Shown one piece after another: positions 1 through 9,290 of a stretch of 64,000 bases of DNA. Within the stretch, counting starts at the first letter, position 1, and each line of letters starts with the position of its first letter. The notes beneath the pieces are model-generated. The model saw nothing but the letters and a program-made list of their open reading frames with translations, was not told the origin of the DNA and searched no databases. The DNA is from Microvirga pakistanensis (GTDB lineage Bacteria; Pseudomonadota; Alphaproteobacteria; Rhizobiales; Beijerinckiaceae), in NCBI RefSeq assembly GCF_004458765.1, contig NZ_SPJX01000184.1, positions 372,001 to 436,000 on the forward strand, given 5' to 3'. Made by a program: the position numbers and the translations under genes.

Positions 1-2
1 CG

Positions 3-1376
3 GACGTCACGCCGTTCATGCTGCTTCTGGGCGACGGTGCCGGAGTGAAGGCCCCTGTGCCGGTCAAAGCGCGCGTGACGCTGGGGCGCGTGCGCGACGC
101 GAGCCATCTCGACGTCACGGGACAGGTCGCGGGCAATGCCGTGCAGGCGAGCCTCAATGTCCGCTCCCGCTCGGAGATCGACGGCGAGGTCTCCCTCGAC
201 AGGCTTTCCTTGCCCTGGCTGTCGGCGGCCCTCGCGTTGAACGTCCCGGGCGATCCGAACGCCACCGCCATCTGGTCCAACGCGAGGTTCGGGCAGAGCG
301 GCCGTCTCGTGAGCGGCGGGCAGGTGACGTTCCGGATCGGCGCGCTCGATCTGGGGCGCGGCATCCAAGGCACCCGCGCGAGCTTCGTGCTCGAGGCGCA
401 GCCGGACGGCATCTCCGTCCGCAATCTCGACGCCAGTATCGGCTCCGGCCGTCTGACGGGCTCCACGACGATCACGCGCCAAGGGGCCACGGCGACGGTG
501 GTCGGCGAGGGCGCTCTCGATAGCGTGCCTCTCTGGGCTGTGGTTGGGCCGACACCCATCGAGGCGCTTCTCTCGGGCAATCTGAGGTTCGGCACGGCGG
601 GCGAGAGCATGTCGCAGCTTATCGCCGCACTCGGTGGGGCGGGCGATTGGAGGATTACGAGGCTGCGCGTCCCCTCCGCCGATCCCGCCGTGTTCGACCG
701 GGCTCTCAGGCAGGCGCTCGCCGAAAACGAGCCTCTCGTCGAAGGCAAGGCCGAAGCCATCATCAATGCGGAGCTGGGGCGTTCAGCTCTCCTCGCGCAA
801 ACGGTCACCACGTCGGCGGCGATCGTCGGCGGATCGCTGCGGCTTTCGCCCTTCGTGGTCGAGAGTGGACCCTCGACCTGGCAAGGCGCGGTGACGTTCG
901 ACCTCAAGACGCTCGAACTCGACGCGCGCGGGTCCCTCGTGGCCAGAACGTCGCCGGCGGGCTGGTCCGGTGCTCCTCCGTCCATCGGGCTGGGCTGGCG
1001 CGGCCTGCTCGCAAATCCGGTGCGTGACGTCGATGCAGGCCCGTTCCGCAACGGGCTCGCGGCCATCGTGCTCAAGCGCGAACTCGAAAAGATCGAGGCC
1101 TTCGAACGGGCCGCCGCCGAGCGCCAGCGCCAGATCCAGGCGCAGCAAGAGGCGGAGCGGCAGCGGGCGCGGGCGGCCGCCGAAGAGGCCGCACGCCAGG
1201 CCAGGGCGCAGGCCGAGGCCGAAAGGGCGCGCCTCGATGCGGAGCGGCTGCAATCCGAGCAGCAGCGGCAGCCGGAGGGCCGGACGCCAGCGACCCCGCA
1301 GACGTCGCTGCCGCCCCTGAATCCTCCGGTCGAGCTGGGTGCGCCCCCGTCCGTCTACGGCAACCCTGAGCGGTAA
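3..1376 (+). CDS. AsmA-family protein, C-terminal part
   Basis: The frame is open from the left edge, so the start lies outside and only about the last 457 residues are seen. The body is made of short alternating beta-strand segments typical of AsmA-like proteins, with GNLRFGTAGESMSQLIAALG as a recognisable stretch. From about base 1080 the sequence becomes a charged Ala/Arg/Glu/Gln coiled coil, then a proline-rich tail ending PSVYGNPER. AsmA-family proteins are anchored in the inner membrane, project into the periplasm and are linked to outer-membrane lipid homeostasis; that role here is inferred from family. It converges on the fumC group. Confidence 0.75.
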   Translation, partial: DVTPFMLLLGDGAGVKAPVPVKARVTLGRVRDASHLDVTGQVAGNAVQASLNVRSRSEIDGEVSLDRLSLPWLSAALALNVPGDPNATAIWSNARFGQSGRLVSGGQVTFRIGALDLGRGIQGTRASFVLEAQPDGISVRNLDASIGSGRLTGSTTITRQGATATVVGEGALDSVPLWAVVGPTPIEALLSGNLRFGTAGESMSQLIAALGGAGDWRITRLRVPSADPAVFDRALRQALAENEPLVEGKAEAIINAELGRSALLAQTVTTSAAIVGGSLRLSPFVVESGPSTWQGAVTFDLKTLELDARGSLVARTSPAGWSGAPPSIGLGWRGLLANPVRDVDAGPFRNGLAAIVLKRELEKIEAFERAAAERQRQIQAQQEAERQRARAAAEEAARQARAQAEAERARLDAERLQSEQQRQPEGRTPATPQTSLPPLNPPVELGAPPSVYGNPER

Positions 1377-1413
1377 GGACAGTTCTTGGAGTGACGGCGC
1401 TCTGAAACCGTCC

Positions 1414-1629
1414 TCAGCGATTGCGCAGATCCATCAGCACGAACACCCGAATGGCGGAGGAGAGGTTCTGCTCCCCGCGTTCGGCGTCGATGCGCCCGAT
1501 CAAGGCCTGGAGGGAGAGCTTTTCGCGTTCGGCGATCTCGCGCAGGACCTGCCAGAACGCTTCCTCGAGCGAGATGCTGGTCCGGTGACCGGCAATCGAG
1601 ACGGAGCGCTTGAGGATGCCCGCACCCAT
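1414..1629 (-). CDS. Ribbon-helix-helix domain protein
   Basis: This 71-residue protein has a short beta strand (KRSVSIAGHRTSISLEEAFW) followed by two helices, the pattern of the ribbon-helix-helix fold (RHH_4 type). Such proteins usually bind DNA as dimers, but the target is unknown. Its ATG directly follows the TGA of the DUF4169 gene with no gap, so the two are almost certainly co-translated. The order fumC, DUF4169, RHH is one I recall as common in Hyphomicrobiales; why it sits with fumarase is not known to me. Confidence 0.8.
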   Translation of the reverse strand: MGAGILKRSVSIAGHRTSISLEEAFWQVLREIAEREKLSLQALIGRIDAERGEQNLSSAIRVFVLMDLRNR

Positions 1630-1818
1630 TCAAGGCGTCTCTTCGTCGTCGCGTTTGTGGGAGTCGATCCGGCGCTGCGCCAGCTCCCGCTCGGCCTTGG
1701 TCAGGTTCTTCTCCGCCTTCGTGCGGCCGAAGGCGATGCGGTTCTGCTCGGCGCGGGCCTCTTTCTCGGCCCGCGCCTTGTGCTTGCGCGCCTGGCGCAG
1801 ATTGATGATCTCGGCCAT
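1630..1818 (-). CDS. DUF4169 family small basic protein
   Basis: A 62-residue, strongly charged, helix-forming protein beginning MAEIINLRQARKHKARAEKE, which matches the DUF4169 pattern (N-terminal INLRQARK, then Arg/Lys/Glu-rich helix with FGRTKAEK). It starts 15 bases after the fumC stop and its own stop abuts the start of the ribbon-helix-helix gene. No membrane segment, signal or catalytic motif is visible. Function unknown. Confidence 0.8.
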   Translation of the reverse strand: MAEIINLRQARKHKARAEKEARAEQNRIAFGRTKAEKNLTKAERELAQRRIDSHKRDDEETP

Positions 1819-1833
1819 GCGCGGGAGCCTATC

Positions 1834-3228
1834 TCATTCGCCCGGCTGAAGCATCGTCTCGGGACGAACGACGGCCTCGAAATCCGCTTCGGAGACACCG
1901 GCCTTGAGGGCCTCTTCCTTCAGCGTCGTGCCGTTCTTGTGAGCGGCCTTCGCGATGGCGGCGGCCTTGTCGTAGCCGATGGTCGGAGCCAGCGCCGTCA
2001 CGAGCATCAGGGAGCGCCCCATCAGCTCCGCGAGACGCTCCTTGTTCGGCTCGATGCCGACGACGCAGTTGTCGGTGAAGCTGATCGCTCCGTCCGCGAG
2101 AAGGCGGATCGACTGCAGAACGGCGTTCACGATCACCGGCTTGAACACGTTGAGCTCGAAATGGCCCTGGCTGCCGGCGAAGGTCACCGTGGTCTGGTTG
2201 CCCGCCACCTGGCAGCACAGCATCGTCATGGCCTCGGCCTGGGTGGGGTTCACCTTGCCGGGCATGATCGACGAGCCGGGCTCGTTCTCGGGCAGCGAGA
2301 TCTCGCCGATGCCCGACCGCGGGCCGGAGCCCATCAGGCGGATGTCGTTGGCGATCTTGAACAGTCCGGCGGCGAGGCTCGCCAGCGCGCCGTGCGTGTA
2401 GACGAGCGCGTCGTTGGAGGCGAGCGCCTCGAACTTGTTGGTCGCCGAGGTGAAGGGCAGGGCTGTCAGCTCCACGACCTTAGCGGCGAAGCGGTCCGCG
2501 AATTCCGGATGGGCATTGAGGCCTGTGCCGACGGCGGTGCCGCCCTGGGCCAGCGCGTAGATGCCGGGCAGGGTCTGCTCGATGCGGGCGATGCCGAGGC
2601 GCACCTGCGCCGCGTAGCCGGAGAATTCCTGGCCGAGAGTGACCGGCGTCGCATCCTGCAGGTGCGTGCGACCGATCTTCACGAGGTCCTTGAAGGCCTC
2701 GGACTTCGCCTCGAGAGCCTTGAGCAGGTGCTTGAGGGCCGGGAGAAGGCGGTCGTTGATCTCGCGTGCCACGGCGATGTGCATGGCGGTGGGGAACGAG
2801 TCGTTCGACGACTGGCCCATATTCACATGGTCGTTGGGGTGAACGGGCTTCTTGCTGCCACGCTCGCCGCCGAGGCGCTCGATGGCGAGGTTCGAGAGCA
2901 CCTCGTTCATGTTCATGTTTGACTGGGTGCCCGAGCCGGTCTGGTAGACCACCAGCGGGAACTCGCCGTCATGCTTGCCCTGCACCACGTCCGCGGCCGC
3001 CGAGGCGATCGCGTCGGCCAGACGGGGATCGAGCTTGCCGAGATCCTTGTTCACGAGCGCGGCGGCTTGCTTCACAATGGCCAGCGCGTGGACGAGGGGG
3101 AGCGGCATCCGGTCCGTGCCGATGCGGAAATTCTGGAGAGACCGCTGCGTCTGAGCGCCCCAGAGCTTGTCGGCGGGAACTTCGATGGGGCCGAAGGTAT
3201 CTGTTTCGGTGCGGGTTGAGGGCGACAT
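1834..3228 (-). CDS. fumC: Class II fumarate hydratase
   Basis: Catalyses the reversible hydration of fumarate to malate in the TCA cycle, in the cytoplasm. The 464-residue length is normal for the oxygen-stable, iron-independent class II enzyme. The superfamily signature [13 protein letters not shown] is near residues 317-329, and the N-terminal [20 protein letters not shown] and the [14 protein letters not shown] substrate region are intact. It heads a three-gene minus-strand operon with DUF4169 and RHH genes. It is divergent from the P450 gene with about 90 bases between starts. Confidence 0.97.
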   Translation of the reverse strand: MSPSTRTETDTFGPIEVPADKLWGAQTQRSLQNFRIGTDRMPLPLVHALAIVKQAAALVNKDLGKLDPRLADAIASAAADVVQGKHDGEFPLVVYQTGSGTQSNMNMNEVLSNLAIERLGGERGSKKPVHPNDHVNMGQSSNDSFPTAMHIAVAREINDRLLPALKHLLKALEAKSEAFKDLVKIGRTHLQDATPVTLGQEFSGYAAQVRLGIARIEQTLPGIYALAQGGTAVGTGLNAHPEFADRFAAKVVELTALPFTSATNKFEALASNDALVYTHGALASLAAGLFKIANDIRLMGSGPRSGIGEISLPENEPGSSIMPGKVNPTQAEAMTMLCCQVAGNQTTVTFAGSQGHFELNVFKPVIVNAVLQSIRLLADGAISFTDNCVVGIEPNKERLAELMGRSLMLVTALAPTIGYDKAAAIAKAAHKNGTTLKEEALKAGVSEADFEAVVRPETMLQPGE

Positions 3229-3317
3229 CCTGACCTCTTTCGATGGAGTTGCGTGTTCTTATCTCAAACTCAGGCTCTCGCAACAGCGAAGGCCGCATGA
3301 AAGTGGTGTAAATTCGG

Positions 3318-4712
3318 ATGACCGACACCCTGAACGCCCCCCTGTTTCGACCGCCGGCCCCGAAGCCAAGGACGGAGCCGCTCGGGACCTTGGCCTTTTT
3401 GAGGGCCGTGCGTGAAAACCCCATCACCACCTGGATGGAGCAGCACTTCGAGGAGCTGGTCCTCACGGGCGATGGAGCCCTCGGTCGCCTGACCGTGGTG
3501 CACGACCCTGCCATTATCCGCCATGTCCTTCTCGACAATGCGGCCAATTACCGGAAAGACGACCTTCAGGTCCGGATCCTCGCTCCGGGCCTGGGGCGCG
3601 GTCTCGTCACCGTCGAAGGCGAGGAGTGGAGGCTTCAGCGGCGCACCATCGCGCCACTCTTTACGCCCCGCAATGTCGGGAGCTTCTTCCCGGCCATGAC
3701 CGGCGCGTCGGAGCGCCTCATCAGGCGTTGGCGAAGACGCCCGGAAGGCCGCGTGGTCGATGCCTCGCTGGAGATGACCCGCGTCACCCTCGATGTGCTG
3801 GAACGGACGATCTTCACGCATGGGGTGAAGCGCGACCCGGATGCCCTCGGGCGGGCGATCACGCGCTACTTCAACAGCCTGGGGCGAGTCGATCCCCTCG
3901 ACATCTTTGGGTTCCCGGACTGGATTCCGAGAATCGGCCGCTGGCGTGCCAGACCGGCCATCCGTTTCTTCGAGGAGACCGTCAACGAGCTCATCACAAC
4001 CCGAAAGGCACTGCTTGCCCGCGGAGAGCCTGCTCCGCGGGATCTGCTGACCCTTCTCCTGGAGGCGTCGGATCCGGAAACCGGGAAGGGGCTGAGCGAT
4101 ACCGAGGTGCGGGCGAATATCGTGACCTTCATCGGGGCGGGGCACGAGACGACTGCCAATGCGCTGTCCTGGTCGCTCTATCTGCTGTCTCAGGATGAGC
4201 GGGTCCGCACCCGGATCGAGCAGGAGGCGGACGAGGTGTTGGGGCAGGGGCCATTCGAGCCTCACCATCTCGAGCGGCTCGTCTATACGCGCGCGGTCAT
4301 CGATGAGGCGATCCGCCTCTACCCGCCCGCCCCCTATATGAGCCGGACCGCGATCCAGGATGATCAGGTCGGGAGCCTGCATATTCCGGCCGGCTCGATG
4401 GTGGCGATCGCGCCCTACGTCCTACATCGGCACCGGAGGCTGTGGGACCAGCCCGACGCCTTCAGGCCCGAGCGGTTCCTGCCGGAGGAGAAGGCCCGGA
4501 TCGACCGCTTCGCCTACCTGCCGTTCGGGGCTGGTCCCCGGGTCTGCATCGGAGCGAGCTTCTCGCTGCAGGAGGCTGTCGTCGTGCTGGCCACCATCGT
4601 GCGGACGGTGCGGCTCGATCTGGTCGAGGGGCACGAGGTCATGCCCCAGCAAAGAATTACCCTGAGACCGAAGGGAGGCCTGCCGATGCGCCTGACGTAT
4701 CGCTCGCCGTGA
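3318..4712 (+). CDS. Cytochrome P450
   Basis: A full-length soluble bacterial P450 (464 residues). The I-helix oxygen-activation motif GAGHETT is near residue 273, the K-helix ExxR (EAIRLYP) near residue 332, and the heme-thiolate loop FGAGPRVCIG near residue 405 with its cysteine ligand. No N-terminal membrane anchor is seen. P450s insert one oxygen atom from O2 into a substrate; the substrate cannot be read from the sequence, and no ferredoxin or reductase gene is adjacent. It lies between fumC and sspB as a single-gene unit convergent on sspB. Confidence 0.95.
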   Translation: MTDTLNAPLFRPPAPKPRTEPLGTLAFLRAVRENPITTWMEQHFEELVLTGDGALGRLTVVHDPAIIRHVLLDNAANYRKDDLQVRILAPGLGRGLVTVEGEEWRLQRRTIAPLFTPRNVGSFFPAMTGASERLIRRWRRRPEGRVVDASLEMTRVTLDVLERTIFTHGVKRDPDALGRAITRYFNSLGRVDPLDIFGFPDWIPRIGRWRARPAIRFFEETVNELITTRKALLARGEPAPRDLLTLLLEASDPETGKGLSDTEVRANIVTFIGAGHETTANALSWSLYLLSQDERVRTRIEQEADEVLGQGPFEPHHLERLVYTRAVIDEAIRLYPPAPYMSRTAIQDDQVGSLHIPAGSMVAIAPYVLHRHRRLWDQPDAFRPERFLPEEKARIDRFAYLPFGAGPRVCIGASFSLQEAVVVLATIVRTVRLDLVEGHEVMPQQRITLRPKGGLPMRLTYRSP

Positions 4713-4790
4713 GGGACGGCAAACCGGCACTCCTCATGCACGGCGGCCATTCCGGTCCGGGGAGGGTATTCAGAGCGGGACCGCGAGCGG

Positions 4791-5417
4791 TCAGTTCTTC
4801 TTGCGGAAGGCGTCGAGGCTCACGACCTCGGCGCTGCCGGAGGAGCCCGCGTCGGCCGCATCCGGCTTGGGGTTCGACTTGGGGGCGGAGGGTGTCTCGC
4901 TCGGCCTCTGCTCGACCTTGGCCGGAGCTTTCTCGGGCGCCGGTTTCTTCTCCGCGGCCGGGACAGGCTTGCGCGGCTGCTTCAGCTCTACCGGCTCCGA
5001 GGGAGGGCGGATCGGCTGCGGGGCAGGGGGAGCCTCGGCGATTTCCTCCTCCTCGTCGTCCTGGCCGTCGAACTTGAGGCCGAATTGGACCGAGGGGTCG
5101 AAGAAGCCGGTCAGCGCATCGAACGGAATGAGCAGCCGCTCGGGAACGCCGGAGAAGGAGAGACCCACCTCGAAGGTGTGCTCGGTGACGTTCAGATCCC
5201 AGAACTGATGCTGGAGGACGATGGTCATCTCCTGAGGATACTTCTCGCGCAGGCGGTTCGAGAGGCGAACGCCGGGAAAGTCCGTCTGGAAGGAGATGTA
5301 GAAATGGTGCTCGCCCGGAAGGCCGTCCTTGCCGGCATCGATCAGCACTTTGCGCACGACGCCCTTCAGCGCGTCCTGCACCAGAAGATCGTAGCGGATC
5401 AGGTCTTTTCCGGCCAT
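4791..5417 (-). CDS. sspB: SspB-family ClpXP adaptor
   Basis: Delivers ssrA-tagged proteins to the ClpXP protease. The 208 residues comprise an SspB fold (about 1-130, RYDLLVQDALKGVVRKVLID, then HFYISFQTDFPGV), a long acidic/Pro/Lys linker, and a C-terminal VVSLDAFRKKN. That last segment matches the ClpX-binding (XB) tail known in SspB proteins. The gene lies immediately downstream of ssrA on the same strand, so the tag-encoding RNA and the adaptor that reads the tag are neighbours. It converges on the P450 gene. Confidence 0.92.
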   Translation of the reverse strand: MAGKDLIRYDLLVQDALKGVVRKVLIDAGKDGLPGEHHFYISFQTDFPGVRLSNRLREKYPQEMTIVLQHQFWDLNVTEHTFEVGLSFSGVPERLLIPFDALTGFFDPSVQFGLKFDGQDDEEEEIAEAPPAPQPIRPPSEPVELKQPRKPVPAAEKKPAPEKAPAKVEQRPSETPSAPKSNPKPDAADAGSSGSAEVVSLDAFRKKN

Positions 5418-5440
5418 AGGCGATCCCTATTGAGAGATTG

Positions 5441-5786
5441 AAGTGGAGGCTTCTGTTGCCAGGTGCCTCCGAACCCCGCCTAACGGTGCTACCCGCTAGG
5501 GCTTTGAATCGGCTTTGGGGACTGCTTACGCAGCCACCGCGACCGGAGCATAGTTGTCGTTGGCAACTATTGAATCGGCCCGATATCGGCGGAACCATGC
5601 CGAGCGAAAGTCTATCCTTTACGCCCTCGTCGATCCTATTTCGCCCCCGCCGAAGCCCAAGTCGATCTTGAGCTTTGGTGGAGGCGCCGGGTACCGCCCC
5701 CGGGTCCGATGGGTTTATTCCGATAGCCGTTTATCGCCATAGCCGACCTTGCGGCCGGCAAACCCAATATAGGTGCCGCCGATCGA
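5441..5786 (-). ncRNA. ssrA: Two-piece (permuted) tmRNA
   Basis: Read on the minus strand. First comes the acceptor piece, with GGCGGTACCCGG and a CCA end at 5678-5676. A short loop to be removed follows, then the coding piece starting GGGGGCGAAATAGGATCGAC near 5648. The tag frame at 5564-5526 encodes ANDNYAPVAVAA and a TAA stop, a typical alphaproteobacterial tag. The hairpin formed by GGAGGC/GCCTCC at 5443-5470 closes the 3' end. This order (3' half before 5' half) is the circular permutation characteristic of alphaproteobacteria. It rescues stalled ribosomes. Outer ends are estimated to within about 15 bases. Confidence 0.93.
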
Positions 5787-5876
5787 ATTTGAAAGAGCGG
5801 GGATAACCCGAAAGGGGGGGAAAAGTGACTCGGCAACGGCGAGGGCGATGTCCTATCATTGAGACAGGAGCACCTC

Positions 5877-6671
5877 ATGCAAGCCTATCACGATCTTCTC
5901 CGCCGCATCATGGACGAGGGCGTCCGCAAGGACGACCGCACCGGAACCGGGACGATTTCCGTCTTCGGCCATCAGATGCGCTTCGATCTGAGCCAGGGCT
6001 TTCCGCTCGTGACGACGAAGAAGCTGCACCTGCGCTCGATCATTCACGAGCTGCTCTGGTTCCTGAAGGGCGACACCAATATCCGCTACCTGCAGGAGAA
6101 CGGCGTCACCATCTGGGACGAATGGGCCGACGAGAACGGCGATCTCGGGCCCGTCTACGGCAAGCAGTGGCGCTCCTGGGCGAAGCCCGACGGCGGCACG
6201 GTCGACCAGATCCGGTGGGTGCTCGACGAGATCCGCCGCAATCCCGATTCCCGCCGCCTGATCGTCTCCGCCTGGAACCCGGCGGATCTCGACCGGATGG
6301 CGCTCGCGCCCTGCCACTGCCTGTTCCAGTTCTACGTGGCGGAGGGACGGCTGTCGTGCCAGCTCTACCAGCGTTCGGCCGACGTGTTCCTGGGCGTGCC
6401 CTTCAACATCGCTTCCTACGCGCTGCTCACGCATATGATGGCGCAGGCCACCGGCCTGCAACCGGGGGATTTCGTGCATTCCTTCGGCGACGCGCATCTC
6501 TACCTGAACCATCTGGACCAGGCGCGCCTGCAGCTCTCGCGGGAGCCGCGCGCCCTGCCGAAGCTGCGCCTCAACCCGGCGGTCCGGTCGCTGTTCGAGT
6601 TCACGTTCGACGACATCGCCATCGAGGGTTACGATCCCCATCCCGCCATCAAGGCGCCGGTTGCGGTCTGA
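5877..6671 (+). CDS. thyA: Thymidylate synthase
   Basis: Makes dTMP from dUMP with methylene-tetrahydrofolate. Starting at 5877 gives 264 residues, the same length as the E. coli enzyme. That ATG has AGGAG seven bases upstream, so I prefer it to an in-frame TTG at 5859. Visible motifs are [16 protein letters not shown], the catalytic cysteine in [12 protein letters not shown], the dUMP-binding [20 protein letters not shown], and the C-terminal Ala-Pro-Val-Ala-Val. It overlaps the DUF2293 gene (TGATG). folA, which restores the tetrahydrofolate it consumes, lies three genes downstream. Confidence 0.97.
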   Translation: MQAYHDLLRRIMDEGVRKDDRTGTGTISVFGHQMRFDLSQGFPLVTTKKLHLRSIIHELLWFLKGDTNIRYLQENGVTIWDEWADENGDLGPVYGKQWRSWAKPDGGTVDQIRWVLDEIRRNPDSRRLIVSAWNPADLDRMALAPCHCLFQFYVAEGRLSCQLYQRSADVFLGVPFNIASYALLTHMMAQATGLQPGDFVHSFGDAHLYLNHLDQARLQLSREPRALPKLRLNPAVRSLFEFTFDDIAIEGYDPHPAIKAPVAV

Positions 6672-6982
6672 TGCTCATGAACAGGCGCGAGGCGATCGAG
6701 AGCGCCGTCCGGGTTCTGGCTCCGCGGATCCCGAAGCATGAGTTCGAATCCGTGACCGATCACGCCCTCGGCAGCCGCGGCCTTCACACGGCCTCGCCGG
6801 AAACCGCCGCCTGGCTCTCCCTGACGGCCTTTATCCGGCACCGGCTCACCGATTACGACACTCTTCTCGATGACGGTTACGACGTGGAGAGCGCCCGCTT
6901 CTTCGTGCTCGACGACATGAATGCCATTCTCGAGGAATGGGGCTCGCCCCGCCGTGTCCAGGCCGAGGACGAGGCGGATTGA
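6671..6982 (+). CDS. DUF2293 domain protein
   Basis: A 103-residue protein containing RIPKHEFESVTDHALGS, then SPETAAWLSL and RHRLTDYDTLLDDGYDVESA, which is the DUF2293 pattern. Its ATG shares a base with the thyA stop codon (TGATG), implying translational coupling. No membrane segment or catalytic motif is visible. The conserved Asp/Tyr-rich DYDTLLDDGYD stretch is the likely functional core, but the function is unknown. Confidence 0.85.
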   Translation: MLMNRREAIESAVRVLAPRIPKHEFESVTDHALGSRGLHTASPETAAWLSLTAFIRHRLTDYDTLLDDGYDVESARFFVLDDMNAILEEWGSPRRVQAEDEAD

Positions 6983-7026
6983 ACAGGCGGTATTTTAGAG
7001 TTCCAGTGCAAGTTTCCGTATAAGCG

Positions 7027-7506
7027 ATGACCCTGACGATCCGCAAAGCCGAGGAGCGCGATGCCGCGCTCGTCTTTTCCTTCATCCGCGACCTCGCGGA
7101 ATACGAGCGCCTGGCGCACGAGGTCGACGCGACCGAAGCCGACGTGGCGCAGGCGCTCTTCGGACCGAATCCGCGCGTCTTCGCCGACATCGCCGAGTGG
7201 GATGGGAAGCCCGCGGGCTTCGCCCTGTGGTTCTACAATTTCTCCACCTTTCGGGGGCGCCACGGCATCTATCTCGAGGACCTGTTCGTGCGGCCGGAGT
7301 TTCGCTCCCGGGGCGTCGGCAAGGCGCTGCTGAAGCATCTCGCGCGCCGTTGCGTGGCGGAAGGCTTGGCGCGCCTCGAATGGTGGGTGCTCGACTGGAA
7401 CGAGCCCGCCCTGAGGTTCTACCGCTCCATCGGGGCGGCGCCGATGGACGAGTGGACGGTGCAGCGCGTGACAGGGGAAGCCCTTGTTCAATTGGCGGAG
7501 GCCTGA
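7027..7506 (+). CDS. GNAT-family N-acetyltransferase
   Basis: A complete 159-residue GNAT domain. The acetyl-CoA pyrophosphate loop RSRGVGKALL is near residue 96, preceded by the beta-4 strand YLEDLFVRPEF, and followed by the C-terminal WNEPALRFYRSIGA motif. The overall pattern resembles the diamine (spermidine/spermine-type) branch of the family, but the acceptor substrate is not determined. The stop codon overlaps the folA start (TGATG), so it is co-translated with folA. Confidence 0.9.
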   Translation: MTLTIRKAEERDAALVFSFIRDLAEYERLAHEVDATEADVAQALFGPNPRVFADIAEWDGKPAGFALWFYNFSTFRGRHGIYLEDLFVRPEFRSRGVGKALLKHLARRCVAEGLARLEWWVLDWNEPALRFYRSIGAAPMDEWTVQRVTGEALVQLAEA

Positions 7507-8018
7507 TGGCGATTTCCCTCATTCTTGTGGTGGCCGTAGCCGAGAACGGCGTGATCGGGCGGGATAACCAGCTTCTCTGGCGCCTCCGGACGGATCTGAA
7601 GCGCTTCCGCGAACTCACCATGGGCAAGCCCATGATCATGGGCCGCAAGACGTACCAATCCATCGGCAAGCCTTTGCCGGGGCGGGAAACGATCGTGCTG
7701 ACGCGTGATTCCGGCTTCTCCGCGCCGGGCGTTCACGTCGTTCACGGGTGGGCCGAGGCGGTTGCCAGGGGCGAGGAACTGGCCAGGAGGATGGGAACCG
7801 ACTCGGTTGCCGTCGTGGGAGGCGCCGAGATCTACAAGCTCGCCTTGCCGGAGGTGGGGAAGATTTACCTCACGGAGGTTGCGGCCGCTCCCGAGGGGGA
7901 TGCGTTCTTCCCGCCAGTGGATCGTACACTCTTTCGTGAGGTGGCGCGGATTCCGCACCCCAAGGGACCGGACGACGAGCATCCGTTTACCTTTATTGAC
8001 TTCGAAAGGCGCTCCTGA
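7506..8018 (+). CDS. folA: Dihydrofolate reductase
   Basis: Reduces dihydrofolate to tetrahydrofolate with NADPH, regenerating the cofactor oxidised by ThyA. The 170-residue protein shows ENGVIGRDNQLLWRLRTDLK with the catalytic aspartate in RTDLKRF, the NADPH motif PMIMGRKTYQSIGKPLPGR, and VVGGAEIYKLALP. The start overlaps the preceding GNAT stop codon. Together with thyA it forms a conserved folate/dTMP unit, interrupted here by the DUF2293 and GNAT genes. Confidence 0.96.
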   Translation: MAISLILVVAVAENGVIGRDNQLLWRLRTDLKRFRELTMGKPMIMGRKTYQSIGKPLPGRETIVLTRDSGFSAPGVHVVHGWAEAVARGEELARRMGTDSVAVVGGAEIYKLALPEVGKIYLTEVAAAPEGDAFFPPVDRTLFREVARIPHPKGPDDEHPFTFIDFERRS

Positions 8019-8156
8019 CCGATCCCCAGGTTGACGAACGACTCTCGAATCCCCAATTCGCAGGCTTGACAGGCGGAAGAGACAACACCCAAAAACCGTC
8101 TCAAGTGTCCCATCGGCTGTCCGAGCCGGTTTATTCAGAGTGAGGAAAGGCGTCCT

Positions 8157-9290
8157 ATGCCTTGGAGCAACCAAAGCGGCGGCGGCGGCCCCTGGGGGCA
8201 GCGTGGCGGATCCGGCGGCGGCAAGAGCCCCTGGGGTTCCGGCGGCCCGCAGGGCAACGGCAATCCACCGGACCTGGAGGATATCCTCCGCCGGAGCCAG
8301 GATCGCCTCAAGGATTTCATCCCGGGCGGCTCCATGGGCGGCAAGGGCCTGATCCTTCTCGTGCTCGGCGTCATCGCGATCTGGCTTCTGACCGGCTTCT
8401 ACACGGTGCGGCCCAACGAGGTCGGCATCAACATGATCTTCGGCCGCTACAGCAGCACCAGCGGCGAGGGCCTGCGGTACAACTATCCCTATCCGATCGG
8501 CCGGGTGATCCGGCCCAACGTGACGGCGCAGCAGCGGGTCGAGGTGGGCTATCGCTCCACGGCGACCGGACAGGGCCGCCCTCGCGACGTGATCGAGGAA
8601 AGCCTGATGCTCACCGCCGACGAGAACATCGTCGACATCGATTTCGACGCGGTCTGGCAGATCAACCCCGCCCGCCCGCAGGATTACGTGTTCAACCTGC
8701 AGAACCCCGACGGCACCATCAAGTCCGTGGCCGAGAGCGCCATGCGCGAGGTGATCGGCCGCCGCAACATCCAGGCCATCCTCACTACCGAGCAGGCCAG
8801 CATCGCCCAGGAGGTCCGGCAGATCATGCAGGAGGCGCTCGATGCCTATGGCGCCGGCGTGCTCATCAACGTGGTTCAGCTTCAGGCCGCCCGTCCTCCG
8901 TCCGAAGTCCAGCAGGCCTTCTTCGACGTGAACGCCGCGCAGCAGGACGCCGTGCGCGTGCAGAACGAGGCGTCCGCCTATGCCAGCCGCGTCGTGCCCG
9001 AGGCGCGCGGCGAGGCGGCCCGCACGGTCCAGCAGGCCGAAGCCTATCGCGAGCAATCGGTGGCCGACGCCACCGGTCAGGCCGCACGCTTCCGTCAGGT
9101 CTATGAAGAGTACCGCAAGGCTCCCGACGTGAGCCGCGAGCGCATCTTCCTCGAAACCATGGAGCGGGTCTTCGGCAGCGTGGACAAGATCATCGTGGAC
9201 CAGAACGGGCAGGGCGTCGTGCCGTTCCTGCCGCTCAACCAGCTTCCGCAAACCCAGAACAACCCGAACAATCAGGGGACCACGCGATGA
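8157..9290 (+). CDS. hflK: HflK, FtsH-modulating band-7 protein
   Basis: Inner-membrane SPFH protein that assembles with HflC around the FtsH protease. The 377-residue protein has a Gly/Ser/Pro-rich cytoplasmic N-terminus of about 60 residues (typical of HflK), one membrane span (LILLVLGVIAIWLLTGFYTV, about 65-84), a band-7 domain and an Ala/Glu/Gln-rich coiled coil. GAGGAAAG precedes the ATG. Its stop overlaps the hflC start by four bases (ATGA). Confidence 0.96.
   Translation: MPWSNQSGGGGPWGQRGGSGGGKSPWGSGGPQGNGNPPDLEDILRRSQDRLKDFIPGGSMGGKGLILLVLGVIAIWLLTGFYTVRPNEVGINMIFGRYSSTSGEGLRYNYPYPIGRVIRPNVTAQQRVEVGYRSTATGQGRPRDVIEESLMLTADENIVDIDFDAVWQINPARPQDYVFNLQNPDGTIKSVAESAMREVIGRRNIQAILTTEQASIAQEVRQIMQEALDAYGAGVLINVVQLQAARPPSEVQQAFFDVNAAQQDAVRVQNEASAYASRVVPEARGEAARTVQQAEAYREQSVADATGQAARFRQVYEEYRKAPDVSRERIFLETMERVFGSVDKIIVDQNGQGVVPFLPLNQLPQTQNNPNNQGTTR

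Noticed and set aside
1339..2922. A 527-codon plus-strand frame over fumC
   Set aside because: It is the antisense shadow of fumC, which has complete family motifs; the frame has no recognisable domain.
5825..6670. Long plus-strand frame running over thyA into the DUF2293 gene
   Set aside because: Only the last 103 codons (from 6671) are a real gene; the part over thyA is Arg/Pro-rich shadow.
8066..8095. TTGACA at 8066 as an hflK promoter
   Set aside because: No acceptable -10 box is found 15-19 bases downstream, so it is not listed.
7488..9251. A 587-codon minus-strand frame over folA and hflK
   Set aside because: Antisense shadow in GC-rich DNA; folA and hflK on the plus strand carry all expected motifs.
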